A stretch of 35,757 nucleotides of DNA from an uncultured Gimesia sp. Its GTDB lineage: Bacteria; Planctomycetota; Planctomycetia; Planctomycetales; Planctomycetaceae. A program made the position numbers and the translations under genes. Position 1 is the stretch's first letter, and each line of letters opens with the position of its first letter. Location: assembly GCF_937910335.1 (NCBI RefSeq), contig NZ_CALEMX010000483.1:1-35757 (forward strand). The letters are read 5' to 3'. Shown here one piece after another: positions 26,585-35,165 of the stretch. The notes under the pieces are model-generated. The model had not been told where the DNA came from. It saw only the letters and a program-made list of their open reading frames with translations, and did not search any database.

Positions 26585-27160
26585 ATGATTCTTGCAAATT
26601 TTGTGGATACCATCACGGATCCTGCCACCTTATTAATGACCCTGTTGATGTTCTTTGGAGTTCTACTGATCATCATCATCCTCCTGCAAAAAGGTCGTGG
26701 TGGTGGATTGGCAGGTGCCTTCGGCGGCTCTGGCGGGCAAAGTGCTCTCGGAACAAAAGCCGGTGACGTCTTTACCAAGATCACAATTGTCATGGCGGTC
26801 ATCTGGGTAATCCTGGCCGGGATTTCGGGAATCACAACCAGAGCCAGTTCAGGCAAATACGGGGGCGGCTCTGAAGCAGTCTCAAAAGAACCTACTGTCA
26901 CAAATCCAGAGGAAAAACCAGACACGGATCCACCCGTTAAAGAAGACAGCACGCCGTTTAAAAATATCGAAGAGAAAAAAGAGGCACCAGTAGCACCAGC
27001 GAAAAAAGCTGACGAAAAACCAGAGGCAGCCAATAAGAAAACAGAACCTGCCAAACCAGACGATGCTGACAAGCCTGCAGAGAAAAAACCGGAAGCTCCT
27101 CCTGCAAAATCGGATACAACTAAGCCTGACACAACCAAGTCAGAATCAAAACCGAAATAG
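26585..27160 (+). CDS. secG: Preprotein translocase subunit SecG with a long charged C-terminal extension
   Basis: SecG is the small accessory subunit of the SecYEG protein export channel. The core is residues 1-85: helix one ([20 protein letters not shown]), the signature [20 protein letters not shown], a [10 protein letters not shown] turn, and helix two ([16 protein letters not shown]). Typical SecG proteins have about 75-110 residues; this one has 191 because of a tail from about residue 95 rich in Lys, Glu, Pro, Ala and Asp, with repeated EKKPE/KPD units. The tail is probably disordered and, given SecG topology, likely cytoplasmic. AGGA lies just upstream of the ATG. An open frame on the opposite strand mirrors this gene and is not real. 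Confidence 0.93.
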   Translation: MILANFVDTITDPATLLMTLLMFFGVLLIIIILLQKGRGGGLAGAFGGSGGQSALGTKAGDVFTKITIVMAVIWVILAGISGITTRASSGKYGGGSEAVSKEPTVTNPEEKPDTDPPVKEDSTPFKNIEEKKEAPVAPAKKADEKPEAANKKTEPAKPDDADKPAEKKPEAPPAKSDTTKPDTTKSESKPK

Positions 27161-27242
27161 TCGGCATGCTTTGACATAAATGAAACCAAGAGACTGTTCT
27201 CTTAACATCCATCGATTCCTGTAATTCAGAAAAGAGTGTGTT

Positions 27243-28127
27243 GTGCTTCTAGGCATGACTGGTTTTGGAAGTTCGACTGCAGAAGATGACCGCTTATCCG
27301 TTCACGCTGAAATTCGAACCGTCAATAACCGTTATTTAAAAATATCGTCCCGTTATCCGGAACTCTACGCAAAACTTGGCAGCCAGATTGATAAGTTATT
27401 GCGGAGTTCGATTACGCGCGGAACCGTCAATCTTACTCTCAGAATTGACAATCTCGACCGCACGAGCGACTACCTGCTGGATGAAGAAGTGGCACAACAG
27501 TATTGGTCTCAGTTAAAACACCTGACGGAAGTCTGCCACCTCCCACTGCCCGATAACCTGAACAGCCTGCTGGCACTGCCTGGAATTGTGATTGACAACT
27601 ACTCCCGATCGCATACTCCGGAAGCCGACTGGCCACTGATCGAACAGGCCATTCAAGGAGCACTCACGGAGTTAACCGAATTTCGAATCAAAGAAGGCGA
27701 ATCTGCGCAAGCCGATCTTATTGCCAGTAATCAGAAAATATGCGATCAACTGGAAGTGGTGAAAGAGAAAGCTCCACGGGTCGTCACCAGCTATCGTGAT
27801 CGTCTGCACCAGAGGCTCACTGATCTTTTAAAGGACCAGGAAGTTGACTTTGATTCAGAAAGCCTGATACGTGAAGTCAGTCTGTTTGCGGATCGTTGTG
27901 ATATCAATGAAGAAATCAGTCGACTGCAATGCCATCTGGAACAATTCGATACCATCATTAAAGGCGATACCTCCCAGGGTAAAAAACTGGAGTTTCTGGT
28001 TCAGGAAATGTTTCGGGAAATCAATACCATTGGCTCCAAAGCCAACGATGTTGAGATATCACACGCAGTCATCGAAATGAAACTGGCTGTCGAAAAAATC
28101 AGAGAAAACGTTCAGAACGTTGAATAA
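27243..28127 (+). CDS. yicC: YicC/YloC-family endoribonuclease-like protein
   Basis: The 294-residue protein begins (V/M)LLGMTGFG, matching the family start M-x-x-x-MTGFG, which supports the GTG at 27243. An ATG at 27255 is an alternative. The N-terminal half contains EIRTVNNRYLKISSRYPE, the family's RNA-related motif. The C-terminal DUF1732 part ends with KLEFLVQEMFREINTIGSKA and AVIEMKLAVEKIRENVQNVE. Characterised members (E. coli YicC, Bacillus YloC) are reported to cut or promote decay of RNA. It overlaps or abuts gmk, and starts the yicC-gmk-rpoZ-coaC-coaB cluster, which matches the Bacillus yloC region. Confidence 0.93.
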   Translation: MLLGMTGFGSSTAEDDRLSVHAEIRTVNNRYLKISSRYPELYAKLGSQIDKLLRSSITRGTVNLTLRIDNLDRTSDYLLDEEVAQQYWSQLKHLTEVCHLPLPDNLNSLLALPGIVIDNYSRSHTPEADWPLIEQAIQGALTELTEFRIKEGESAQADLIASNQKICDQLEVVKEKAPRVVTSYRDRLHQRLTDLLKDQEVDFDSESLIREVSLFADRCDINEEISRLQCHLEQFDTIIKGDTSQGKKLEFLVQEMFREINTIGSKANDVEISHAVIEMKLAVEKIRENVQNVE

Positions 28128-28194
28128 TATAAATCATTGTCCACAAACAGTTAAATACCAGGACGACACTGCGATCCCTCTGGAATTTTGTAAC

Positions 28195-28809
28195 GTGCCA
28201 AATCCCCATCAAAACACACAACTGGAAACACCCATCATTGTTCTCTCGGGACCAACTGCCAGTGGTAAAACAACAATTGTGAAACGTCTACTGGAGGATT
28301 CGCCGGTTAAACTGATTAAAGCAATCTCAGCCACAACCCGCCCCAGGCGGAAAGGCGAGGTGGATGGCCAGGATTACTATTTCCTGACAGATACAGAATT
28401 TGAAGAACGGCAAAAAAATAACGAATTACTAGAGTGCGAACAGGTCCACGGTTTAGGATACTGGTATGGAACGTTAAAATCCGAGGTAGATCGGGCTGCC
28501 CGGGAAGGTGGCTGGCCTTTTCTGGAAATTGACGTTCAGGGTACGTTAAAACTGAAAGAACAATTCCCACAGGCCATCACGCTGTTTGTAAGAACATCCT
28601 CCGATGAAGAATATGAAAAACGAATTCGGAGCCGCGGAACAGAATCGGAAGAAATTATCGAAAAACGGTTAGCCACAATTCGCAAAGAATTGGAGCAAGC
28701 CAAACATTATAGCCATGTCATTATTAATGATGAATTGGATCGGGCTGTTTCTGAAATTGGCACCATCCTGAAACAACGGGAGCAAGAAATCAATGCTGGA
28801 AGAATTTAA
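28195..28809 (+). CDS. gmk: Guanylate kinase
   Basis: It phosphorylates GMP to GDP. The P-loop reads GPTASGKTT; the common form is GPSGxGKST. GMP-binding segments are [19 protein letters not shown] and the [13 protein letters not shown] region, then [25 protein letters not shown] and [12 protein letters not shown]. Two starts are possible. A TTG at 28120 would overlap yicC by eight bases and add 25 residues with no family counterpart. The GTG at 28195 gives 204 residues, the usual length, and I prefer it, though its ribosome-binding site is weak. The gene overlaps rpoZ by 17 bases, so the two are translated together. The enzyme sits in the nucleotide supply chain for RNA polymerase and ppGpp. 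Confidence 0.93.
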   Translation: MPNPHQNTQLETPIIVLSGPTASGKTTIVKRLLEDSPVKLIKAISATTRPRRKGEVDGQDYYFLTDTEFEERQKNNELLECEQVHGLGYWYGTLKSEVDRAAREGGWPFLEIDVQGTLKLKEQFPQAITLFVRTSSDEEYEKRIRSRGTESEEIIEKRLATIRKELEQAKHYSHVIINDELDRAVSEIGTILKQREQEINAGRI

Positions 28810-29071
28810 AGAAGAAGAGATCGTTAACAAAGTTGGCGGTCGTTTCAAATTGTCTTCACTCATCCAAAAGCGCATCGTCGCTCTGAATCGGGGGGCCAGA
28901 CCGCTGGTTGAATTGCAAACCAAAAACCATCTCGAGATTGTGGTCAAAGAAATCATGGAAGACAAAATCTATCTGGACCAGTCGGGCGAAGTGGCAATTA
29001 TCGAAGAAGCCAAACCGCTGGATGGGATAGAGTACGATGACAAAGGTCCCTCATTAGAAGATATGATTTAA
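28793..29071 (+). CDS. rpoZ: DNA-directed RNA polymerase omega subunit
   Basis: Omega helps assemble and stabilise the beta-prime subunit of RNA polymerase. The 92-residue protein shows the family pattern: an N-terminal [20 protein letters not shown], then the helix [20 protein letters not shown] and [16 protein letters not shown]. The C-terminal 25 residues are acidic. It starts inside the end of gmk with GGGAG in the gmk coding sequence, about ten bases upstream. The gmk-rpoZ pairing is widely conserved and supports the call, which would otherwise be cautious for so short a protein. coaC follows 37 bases downstream. Confidence 0.9.
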   Translation: MLEEFKEEEIVNKVGGRFKLSSLIQKRIVALNRGARPLVELQTKNHLEIVVKEIMEDKIYLDQSGEVAIIEEAKPLDGIEYDDKGPSLEDMI

Positions 29072-29108
29072 CTCATACACCAAATCCATTTGCACCGGAA
29101 ATCAACTC

Positions 29109-29648
29109 ATGCAAGGGCGTGAAATCCTATTAGGTGTCTCTGGAGGGATCGCTGCATACAAAACGGCTGACCTCACCAGTAAACTGGTCCAGCAAGGGGC
29201 AGCCGTCAGCGTCGTCATGACTCAGGCGGCTCAGAAATTTATAGGTGCAACCACTTTTGAAGCACTCACAGGCCGACCTGTCTATCAAGGCGTTTTTTCG
29301 CCTCAGGAACATTTCCAGGGAGAACACATCGGCCTGGCCCGGAGGGCTGAACTTTTTGTAATCGCACCGGCAACAGCAAATGTCATCGCACAAATGGCGC
29401 ATGGCTTCGCACAGGACCTGCTCTCCACACTCACATTGACCTGCACCGCTCCGATTCTCATAGCCCCTGCAATGAACGCAGACATGTGGGCTAAACCCGC
29501 AGTACAACGAAATCTGGCGCAACTGAAAGAAGATGGCATTCAGATTGTAGAACCAGGAGAAGGCTGGTTAAGTTGTGGCATCACGGGCAAAGGCCGCATG
29601 GCAGAACCTGCGGAGATATTATCTCGAATGAAAGAAATACTGAGCTGA
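29109..29648 (+). CDS. coaC: Phosphopantothenoylcysteine decarboxylase (stand-alone CoaC)
   Basis: This flavoprotein decarboxylates 4'-phosphopantothenoylcysteine in coenzyme A synthesis. Seen motifs are [14 protein letters not shown] at the start, the catalytic-type histidine in [20 protein letters not shown], the substrate-binding PAMNADMW, and the flexible flap [14 protein letters not shown] with its cysteine. The 179-residue length matches a decarboxylase alone. In most bacteria this domain is fused to the synthetase CoaB; here a stop and 43 bases separate it from the coaB gene. It belongs to the yicC-gmk-rpoZ cluster. The ATG at 29109 has only a weak purine stretch upstream. Confidence 0.94.
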   Translation: MQGREILLGVSGGIAAYKTADLTSKLVQQGAAVSVVMTQAAQKFIGATTFEALTGRPVYQGVFSPQEHFQGEHIGLARRAELFVIAPATANVIAQMAHGFAQDLLSTLTLTCTAPILIAPAMNADMWAKPAVQRNLAQLKEDGIQIVEPGEGWLSCGITGKGRMAEPAEILSRMKEILS

Positions 29649-29691
29649 TCAGAATTAGCTCGTCGCCACTCCCTTGACGTGAATAAAACGC

Positions 29692-30318
29692 ATGCGAATT
29701 CTCATCACTGCCGGACCAACACGTGAATACCTGGATGATGTCCGCTACCTTTCCAACGCCAGCAGTGGTCAAATGGGATACGCCCTGGCACGCTCAGCAA
29801 TTCAAGCAGGCCATGAAGTTGCTCTCGTTTCCGGACCAGTCACACTTCCTCCGCCTGAAGGATGTGAAGTGTTTCAGGTCGAAACAACCGATGAGATGTT
29901 CGCGCAAGCCGAGAAACTGTTCGCGGAATGTGATGGCGTTATCGGAACAGCAGCCGTCTGCGATTATCGCATCAAAACCCGCAAAGCAGGCAAAATCGCT
30001 AAAACCGGTGAAGCGATCACTTTGGAACTGGTTGAAACGATTGATGTTCTAGCCGAACTGGGAACACAAAAAGGAAACCGCTGGGTGATGGGTTTCGCAC
30101 TCGAGTCGCAAGATGCCCGGTTTAATGCGGTTCGCAAACTATACAGTAAAAAATGCGACGCCATTGTCCTTAACGGTGTAAACGCCATCGGTTCCACAGA
30201 GAATTATGTCGAAGTCATCGACCAGACTCAGAAAACCGTCGCGACCTACTCTGGCGAAAAAACCCAGGTAGCAGATTCACTGATCGACTGGATTCAGGAG
30301 CATATCGCAGCAAAATAA
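29692..30318 (+). CDS. coaB: Phosphopantothenate-cysteine ligase (stand-alone CoaB)
   Basis: It joins cysteine to phosphopantothenate using a nucleotide triphosphate, one step before CoaC. The 208 residues begin with MRILITAGPTREYLDDVRYL and the signature SSGQMGYALA. AAVCDYR and a Lys-rich KAGKIAKTGEAI follow; the latter carries the lysine expected for substrate binding. The late motif reads MGFALES, then KKCDAIVLNGVNAIGSTEN. This corresponds to the C-terminal half of the usual CoaBC fusion. It begins with its own ATG 43 bases after coaC; I see no good ribosome-binding site. A frameshift of a former fusion is unlikely, because the intervening bases do not encode a linker in any frame I checked and both ends look natural. 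Confidence 0.93.
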   Translation: MRILITAGPTREYLDDVRYLSNASSGQMGYALARSAIQAGHEVALVSGPVTLPPPEGCEVFQVETTDEMFAQAEKLFAECDGVIGTAAVCDYRIKTRKAGKIAKTGEAITLELVETIDVLAELGTQKGNRWVMGFALESQDARFNAVRKLYSKKCDAIVLNGVNAIGSTENYVEVIDQTQKTVATYSGEKTQVADSLIDWIQEHIAAK

Positions 30319-30590
30319 AGCCAGCTCGAGTGAGACATCGATAACTCTCATCAGCGTCAGCTTGCGATAATGTCAACAAAGGTCACTTCCGGGATACCGG
30401 CTCAATTCATACTGTCAGCATAATCGGCCCTTAAAGCTTCTACTGATTTCACTAACCGGTCCAGCCTCCACCTCTGGTGCGGAAACACAACGCACTTTGT
30501 TGATTTTTTCCGACAGCCCTCAATTCATGTGCTAAGTTTGAATAGTTAAGGAAATCAATATCTAACTGAATCCATACTTTTGTTTGGTTC

Positions 30591-30614
30591 GCCTCAATAC
30601 TCCCCCATTGAGGC
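30591..30614 (+). repeat. Hairpin with perfect 8-bp stem
   Basis: GCCTCAAT and ATTGAGGC pair around the C-rich loop ACTCCCCC. No T-tract follows directly. It is the first of three consecutive inverted repeats in the coaB-ftsK spacer. Confidence 0.6.
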
Positions 30615-30628
30615 AATAGTCGTGAAAA

Positions 30629-30674
30629 TATTCCCGTCTGTTGATGTTCTTGGGTTTCATCTCAGACGGGAATA
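30629..30674 (+). terminator. Strong 12-bp hairpin, terminator candidate for the coa operon
   Basis: TATTCCCGTCTG pairs with CAGACGGGAATA, and inside them GATG pairs with CATC around a TTCTTGGGTTT loop. A short T-rich stretch (ATTTTA) follows. It lies about 310 bases after coaB, which is far for its terminator, so a leader or small-RNA role is also possible. Confidence 0.55.
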
Positions 30675-30708
30675 ATTTTACTCCAACATAAGATCTGGAT
30701 CACTCCAA

Positions 30709-30728
30709 AAAAAAGTGACCACTTTTTT
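30709..30728 (+). terminator. A/T-rich inverted repeat with T6 end
   Basis: AAAAAAGTG and CACTTTTTT flank two bases and end in six T residues. The stem is mostly A:T with only a few G:C pairs, so it would be a weak terminator, possibly working in both directions. It lies about 80 bases before the preferred ftsK start. Confidence 0.4.
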
Positions 30729-30809
30729 GCGATCGTTTTGCGCGCAGATGATTCCCTTTTAAAATATAAATACGAACGACTCACAATTCACTATTACAGG
30801 TTGGCCCTG

Positions 30810-33092
30810 ATGATAGACATTCAACGGTTCAAAACAGATATCATTGCGTTAGGATTGCTGGCAGTCACAGTCTTTCTTGGACTGAGCCTGTTTAGCTATG
30901 ATCCCGCCGATCCTCCTGCGCAATTAGTGTATCCTGTCCGTGATGTCGCTCAAAACCTCTGTGGAACTTCGGGAGCCCACACCGCTCATCTCTTACGATC
31001 CGGATTTGGAGTTGGTGCCTGGGGCATCTTTCTAGCGTTGATCGTGATCGATATGCGTATGTTCTCACGCCAGCAAGCAGTCGGCGTCATCGTTGAACTC
31101 TTTGGATTGACCCTGATTCTGACCTCAATTTGCATTGCCACTCAAATGATGCTGGGAGCCAATGGTACCACTCCGTTAATCGGTAGTGGTGGCTATATTG
31201 GTGCGCTCGGCTTCTCTTTGCTGGAATCCAAATTTTCCGTTGCAGGTTCCATCATTCTACTGGTATCCATGTTCTTTGCAGGACTGTTACTAACAGCTGA
31301 TACGCTTCCCGTTCGAATCTTTTTTTCCTGCCTCACATTTCCCTTCAGAGCCTTAGGCCGCGATTCTTCAGATGTTGAAGAAGAGGAAGAAGAATACGAA
31401 GAGGAAGAACAAGATCTAGTAGCAGAAGACGAAGAAAAGTTCGAAGAGGAAGAAGTCTCAGTACCAAAAGTTAAAAAAATCAAAAAACGCAAGCCCATTA
31501 AAGTCAATCCGCCTGCCGGCCTTCGTCTGGTACGACAATCAAAACCAATCGATCAAAAAAAAAACAGCTCCTATAAGCTGCCCGGCTTAGATCTTCTGGA
31601 AGAGGCCGAAGATTTTCCCTTTGAGCTTTTGGCAAAAAAAGCGGAAGAAGCAGCCGAGATTCTAGAAAGCACATTTGCTGACTTTGGTCTGGATATTCAA
31701 GTCTCCGAAATTGACACAGGGCCCGTGTTAACACTTTTCGAACTCAACTTGAAACCAGGTCTGCGTGTTGCCAAAGTCACAGCACTTGCCCACGATCTGG
31801 CTGTCGCATTACGCGTACCTTCCGTTCGAGTCGTGCCTTCGATTCCAGGAAAAAACACCGTCGGTGTCGAAGTTCCCAACGAGAAACAAGTCATGGTACG
31901 GTTGAAAGAACTAATTGAAGCCTGTTCTGATGAAGCAGAAAAATGTCGTATTCCGCTTTTCATGGGCAAAGATGTCAGCGGCCACCCTTTGACTGCCGAC
32001 TTGTCCAAACTACCTCACTTATTAATTGCCGGTCGTACGGGAACAGGTAAAAGTGTCTGTCTGAATACTTTGATTCTCTCACTGTTGATGACACGTACTC
32101 CCAACGAAGTCAAAATGCTCATGATCGATCCGAAAATGGTTGAGTTGAGCGGTTACAAACGCATCCCTCATTTGATGCATCCCGTCATTACCGATATGAA
32201 AAAAGCCGAAGCCGTTTTAGCGTGGGCCGTCGACAAGATGGAAGAACGCTATGATCTCCTGGCACGTTGTGGCGCGCGTAATATTGAAAGCTTCAACAAA
32301 CTCGGCAAAGACAAAGTACTCGATCTTGCAGGCATCGACCCGGAATCGGAAGAAGCCCTGAAAATGCCAGAAAAAATGCCTTCCATTGTGATCGTTGCTG
32401 ATGAAATTGCAGATATGATGATGACCTCTGGTAAAGATGTGGAAGCACACATTATTCGCCTGGCTCAGAAATCACGGGCCGTCGGAATTCATCTGGTCCT
32501 TGCCACTCAAAAACCAACTGTTGACGTGATTACCGGACTGATCAAATCGAACTTGCCTGCCCGAATCTCATTCCAGGTTGCCAGTCGCGGCGATAGCCGA
32601 GTGGTGCTGGATGAAAACGGTGCCGATGCCCTGCTCGGCAACGGAGACATGCTCTACCTGGCCCCCGGAACCAGTAAACTGACTCGCGCTCAAGGTGCTT
32701 TTGTTAGTGACGAAGAAATCGAAAACGTGATCGACTTCTTTAGCGATATGGCTCCGGAATACAGCCCTGAACTGGCACAAATCACTGCTGCCAACGCCAA
32801 GAAAAATAACGGCGCTGATTCTGATCGCAAAGTAGACAGCCTGTATGATGAAGCAGTTGAAATTGTGATTCGCGAAGGTCGTGGCTCCGTTTCTCTCCTA
32901 CAACGAGCCCTCGGTGTGGGCTACGGTCGCGGTGCCCGGCTCATTGATTACATGGCAGAAGATGGAATCGTCGGCGAATACAATGGCTCACAGGCACGTG
33001 AAGTCCTGTATACACTTGACGAGTGGGAAGCATCAAAACAAGGCGAACTTCAAGATGATTATGACGAAGAATACGAAGAAGAATTTGTCTAA
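30810..33092 (+). CDS. ftsK: DNA translocase FtsK/SpoIIIE
   Basis: FtsK is a membrane-anchored motor that pumps chromosomal DNA at division. From the ATG at 30810 (AGG nine bases upstream) it has 760 residues. Four or five membrane helices occupy residues of about 10-175, followed by an extremely acidic linker (about 188-215) and a basic patch KKIKKRKPIK. The motor has Walker A GRTGTGKSV near residue 410 (usual GTTGSGKSV) and Walker B IVIVADEIADMMM near 525. LATQKPTVDVITGLIKSNLP and FQVASRGDSRVVLDENGADA follow. A gamma winged-helix domain (GRGSVSLLQRALGVGYGRGA) near the C-terminus would read KOPS-like sequences. The frame is open to a TTG at 30738, but those 24 codons look non-coding. Planctomycetes lack FtsZ yet retain FtsK, so its partner at division is of interest. 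Confidence 0.95.
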   Translation: MIDIQRFKTDIIALGLLAVTVFLGLSLFSYDPADPPAQLVYPVRDVAQNLCGTSGAHTAHLLRSGFGVGAWGIFLALIVIDMRMFSRQQAVGVIVELFGLTLILTSICIATQMMLGANGTTPLIGSGGYIGALGFSLLESKFSVAGSIILLVSMFFAGLLLTADTLPVRIFFSCLTFPFRALGRDSSDVEEEEEEYEEEEQDLVAEDEEKFEEEEVSVPKVKKIKKRKPIKVNPPAGLRLVRQSKPIDQKKNSSYKLPGLDLLEEAEDFPFELLAKKAEEAAEILESTFADFGLDIQVSEIDTGPVLTLFELNLKPGLRVAKVTALAHDLAVALRVPSVRVVPSIPGKNTVGVEVPNEKQVMVRLKELIEACSDEAEKCRIPLFMGKDVSGHPLTADLSKLPHLLIAGRTGTGKSVCLNTLILSLLMTRTPNEVKMLMIDPKMVELSGYKRIPHLMHPVITDMKKAEAVLAWAVDKMEERYDLLARCGARNIESFNKLGKDKVLDLAGIDPESEEALKMPEKMPSIVIVADEIADMMMTSGKDVEAHIIRLAQKSRAVGIHLVLATQKPTVDVITGLIKSNLPARISFQVASRGDSRVVLDENGADALLGNGDMLYLAPGTSKLTRAQGAFVSDEEIENVIDFFSDMAPEYSPELAQITAANAKKNNGADSDRKVDSLYDEAVEIVIREGRGSVSLLQRALGVGYGRGARLIDYMAEDGIVGEYNGSQAREVLYTLDEWEASKQGELQDDYDEEYEEEFV

Positions 33093-33503
33093 TTCACAAT
33101 TCATCCCTGTTCTTTCGAGAACATCGCATTAAAAAAGAGATGAATTCAGGATTTCGTTTGACTACCTCAGCCCCTCTGCTTATGATCTTCACAAAGTAGA
33201 ACGTGAAAATAAAGTACTTGCTCGAATTGAAGGTCTTCCAGTCTATCATGTCCGTTTCTTATACTGACTACGTCAGCAGCATTATTATTATTTGCAAAAT
33301 CACAGGCTCGTCATGACTTGAGGATCATTACTAATTTAACAGTTTTTCAAAACCTCAGGTCACTCCCTGAGGTTTTTTTATTGCTTGCAACAGGACTCCT
33401 CAAGACAGGCTACAAGATCGCTTGAAAGCGTGAAGTCAAATTTCAGACAAAGAAACCAAACCAGCGATTCTTTAATTACAATAGAAAAAGAAAGCCCCTA
33501 ACG
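33093..33503. other. Intergenic region between ftsK and cimA
   Basis: These 411 bases carry no credible gene. A textbook terminator lies at 33349-33379, about 260 bases after the ftsK stop. That leaves an unexplained 33093-33348 stretch, which could be a long 3' untranslated region or encode a small RNA. After the terminator comes about 125 bases of leader for cimA. Confidence 0.55.
33349..33379 (+). terminator. Rho-independent terminator
   Basis: AAAACCTCAGG pairs perfectly with CCTGAGGTTTT around a six-base loop, and the T-run continues to 33379. This is the best terminator in the window. It insulates cimA from ftsK transcription. Confidence 0.92.
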
Positions 33504-35078
33504 ATGGCCCGAATTCAGATGTATGACACTACTTTGCGGGATGGCAGCCAGGGAGAAGGTGTAAACTTCTCATTAGAAGACAAGCTGCAGATTACCACAA
33601 AGCTCGATGAAATGGGCTTCGATTACATTGAAGGCGGCTATCCCCTTTCCAATCCAAAAGATACCGAATACTTCCAACGCGTGGCGGAAATGGATTTGAA
33701 ACATGCCAAAGTGACCGCCTTTGGTATGACTCGCCGCAAAGAGATTGCCGCGAAAGATGATGTCGGCATGCAGGCGCTTCGTGATTCAGAGGCACCCGTG
33801 GTCACCATCGTTGGAAAAACCTGGGATCTGCATGTGACAGAAGTCCTGCGCGTGTCGCTCGAAGAGAATCTGGCCATGATTGCCGATTCGGTTGCCTTTA
33901 TCAAATCGTGCGGACGGGAAGTCATCTACGATGCCGAACACTTCTTTGATGGCTTTTGTGCCAATCCGGAATACGCCTTAAAAACCATCAAAGCAGCTGC
34001 CGATGCTGGCGCAGATCTCATCGTCCCCTGCGATACAAACGGTGGCAGCCTGCCTGAAATCATCACAAAATATCTGAATTTCGTTCAAAGTGAAATCATA
34101 ACCCCGCTGGGTATTCACTGCCATAACGACTGCGACGTAGCCATTGCCAATTCATTAACAGCCGTGGAACAGGGTGTTGTACAAGTTCAAGGAACTATTA
34201 ATGGAATCGGCGAACGTTGTGGAAATGCCGACCTGATCAGTGTGATTGCCAATCTGGTAACAAAGAAAGAAGAGTATTCCGTTCTGCTCGACAATCAGTT
34301 ACATAAACTGACCGAGCTGTCACGCTATGTTTATGAACTGGCCAACATGAATTTTCGATCCAGCCAGCCTTTTGTTGGCACTAGTGCTTTTGCCCACAAA
34401 GGTGGCATGCATGTTCACGCCGTCAATCGTATCGCCAAAAGTTACGAACATATAGAACCGGAAGTTGTAGGCAATGAACGAAAAGTGCTCGTCAGCGAAC
34501 TCTCAGGCCGTTCTAATATCGTTGCCAAAACAACAAAGTATAAACTCGATAATGACCCTCAACTTCTTACGAACATTCTGGAAAAAGTTCAGGACCTGGA
34601 AAACCTGGGTTATCAGTTTGAAGCAGCGGAAGCTTCCTTCGACCTGCTCGTAAAAAAAGTTGCAGGAACCTTCAAACCACATTTCGAAAAGATTCACTAT
34701 CGTGTGAATGTGGAATCAGACAACTCACACGAACCGCTGACCGAAGCCACCATTAAATTGAAAGTGAATGGACAGGAGGAACATGTGGTCGGCGAAGGAG
34801 ATGGTCCGGTGAATGCCCTGGATACGGCCCTTCGAAAAGCCCTCTGCCCTGCTTTCCCCGCACTCGGAAAAATGCACCTGGTCGATTACAAAGTACGCGT
34901 CATCAACTCCGCAGAAGGCACTGCTGCCCGTGTAAGGGTCGTAATTGAGAGCAAAGACGAACAGCATGTCTGGAGCAGTATCGGCGTCAGTGAAAATATC
35001 ATCGAAGCAAGTTGGCTTGCACTGGTCGATAGTGTCGAATACAAACTCTACAAGGATGAAGGGACTTTTTTCGACTAG
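33504..35078 (+). CDS. cimA: Citramalate synthase
   Basis: It condenses pyruvate and acetyl-CoA to citramalate, the threonine-independent entry to isoleucine. The 524-residue protein is of the LeuA/HMGL family. The catalytic start is YDTTLRDGSQGEGVNFS, followed by GFDYIEGGYPLSNPKD, which points to the CimA subgroup rather than 2-isopropylmalate synthase. AEHFFDGF, VPCDTNGGSLPE and the metal-binding HCHNDCDVA follow, with QGTINGIGERCGNADL after them. KGGMHVHAV lies in the linker region. The C-terminal part (about residues 390-515) is a LeuA-type allosteric dimerisation domain with EGDGPVNALDTALRKAL. It is preceded by a strong terminator, so it has its own promoter. The ribosome-binding site is weak. 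valS follows 158 bases on, a fitting neighbour because it charges a related branched-chain amino acid. Confidence 0.93.
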   Translation: MARIQMYDTTLRDGSQGEGVNFSLEDKLQITTKLDEMGFDYIEGGYPLSNPKDTEYFQRVAEMDLKHAKVTAFGMTRRKEIAAKDDVGMQALRDSEAPVVTIVGKTWDLHVTEVLRVSLEENLAMIADSVAFIKSCGREVIYDAEHFFDGFCANPEYALKTIKAAADAGADLIVPCDTNGGSLPEIITKYLNFVQSEIITPLGIHCHNDCDVAIANSLTAVEQGVVQVQGTINGIGERCGNADLISVIANLVTKKEEYSVLLDNQLHKLTELSRYVYELANMNFRSSQPFVGTSAFAHKGGMHVHAVNRIAKSYEHIEPEVVGNERKVLVSELSGRSNIVAKTTKYKLDNDPQLLTNILEKVQDLENLGYQFEAAEASFDLLVKKVAGTFKPHFEKIHYRVNVESDNSHEPLTEATIKLKVNGQEEHVVGEGDGPVNALDTALRKALCPAFPALGKMHLVDYKVRVINSAEGTAARVRVVIESKDEQHVWSSIGVSENIIEASWLALVDSVEYKLYKDEGTFFD

Positions 35079-35165
35079 AATGAAGAAACCGTAACCGTCA
35101 ACAATGCCCGCAACAGTCATTTTTGCTATATCTGAGTCTGATCAGCCAGTTCCCGCTGTCACAAC

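Larger units (their letters stand above)
30319..30809. other. Intergenic region with stacked hairpins between coaB and ftsK
   Basis: About 490 bases hold no credible gene. The first 270 bases are featureless to me. The rest contains three inverted repeats in a row (30591-30614, 30629-30674, 30709-30728), listed separately. The frame before the ftsK ATG is open back to a TTG at 30738 but does not look coding. Confidence 0.6.

Noticed and set aside
26545-27189. Open frame of 214 codons on the - strand opposite secG
   Set aside because: The Gly/Ser/Phe-rich translation is the mirror of the Lys/Glu-rich secG sequence; SecG motifs are unmistakable on the + strand.
29648-29692. Frameshift splitting a former coaBC fusion
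   Set aside because: Both proteins have natural ends and starts, and the gap does not encode a plausible linker; a true split is simpler.
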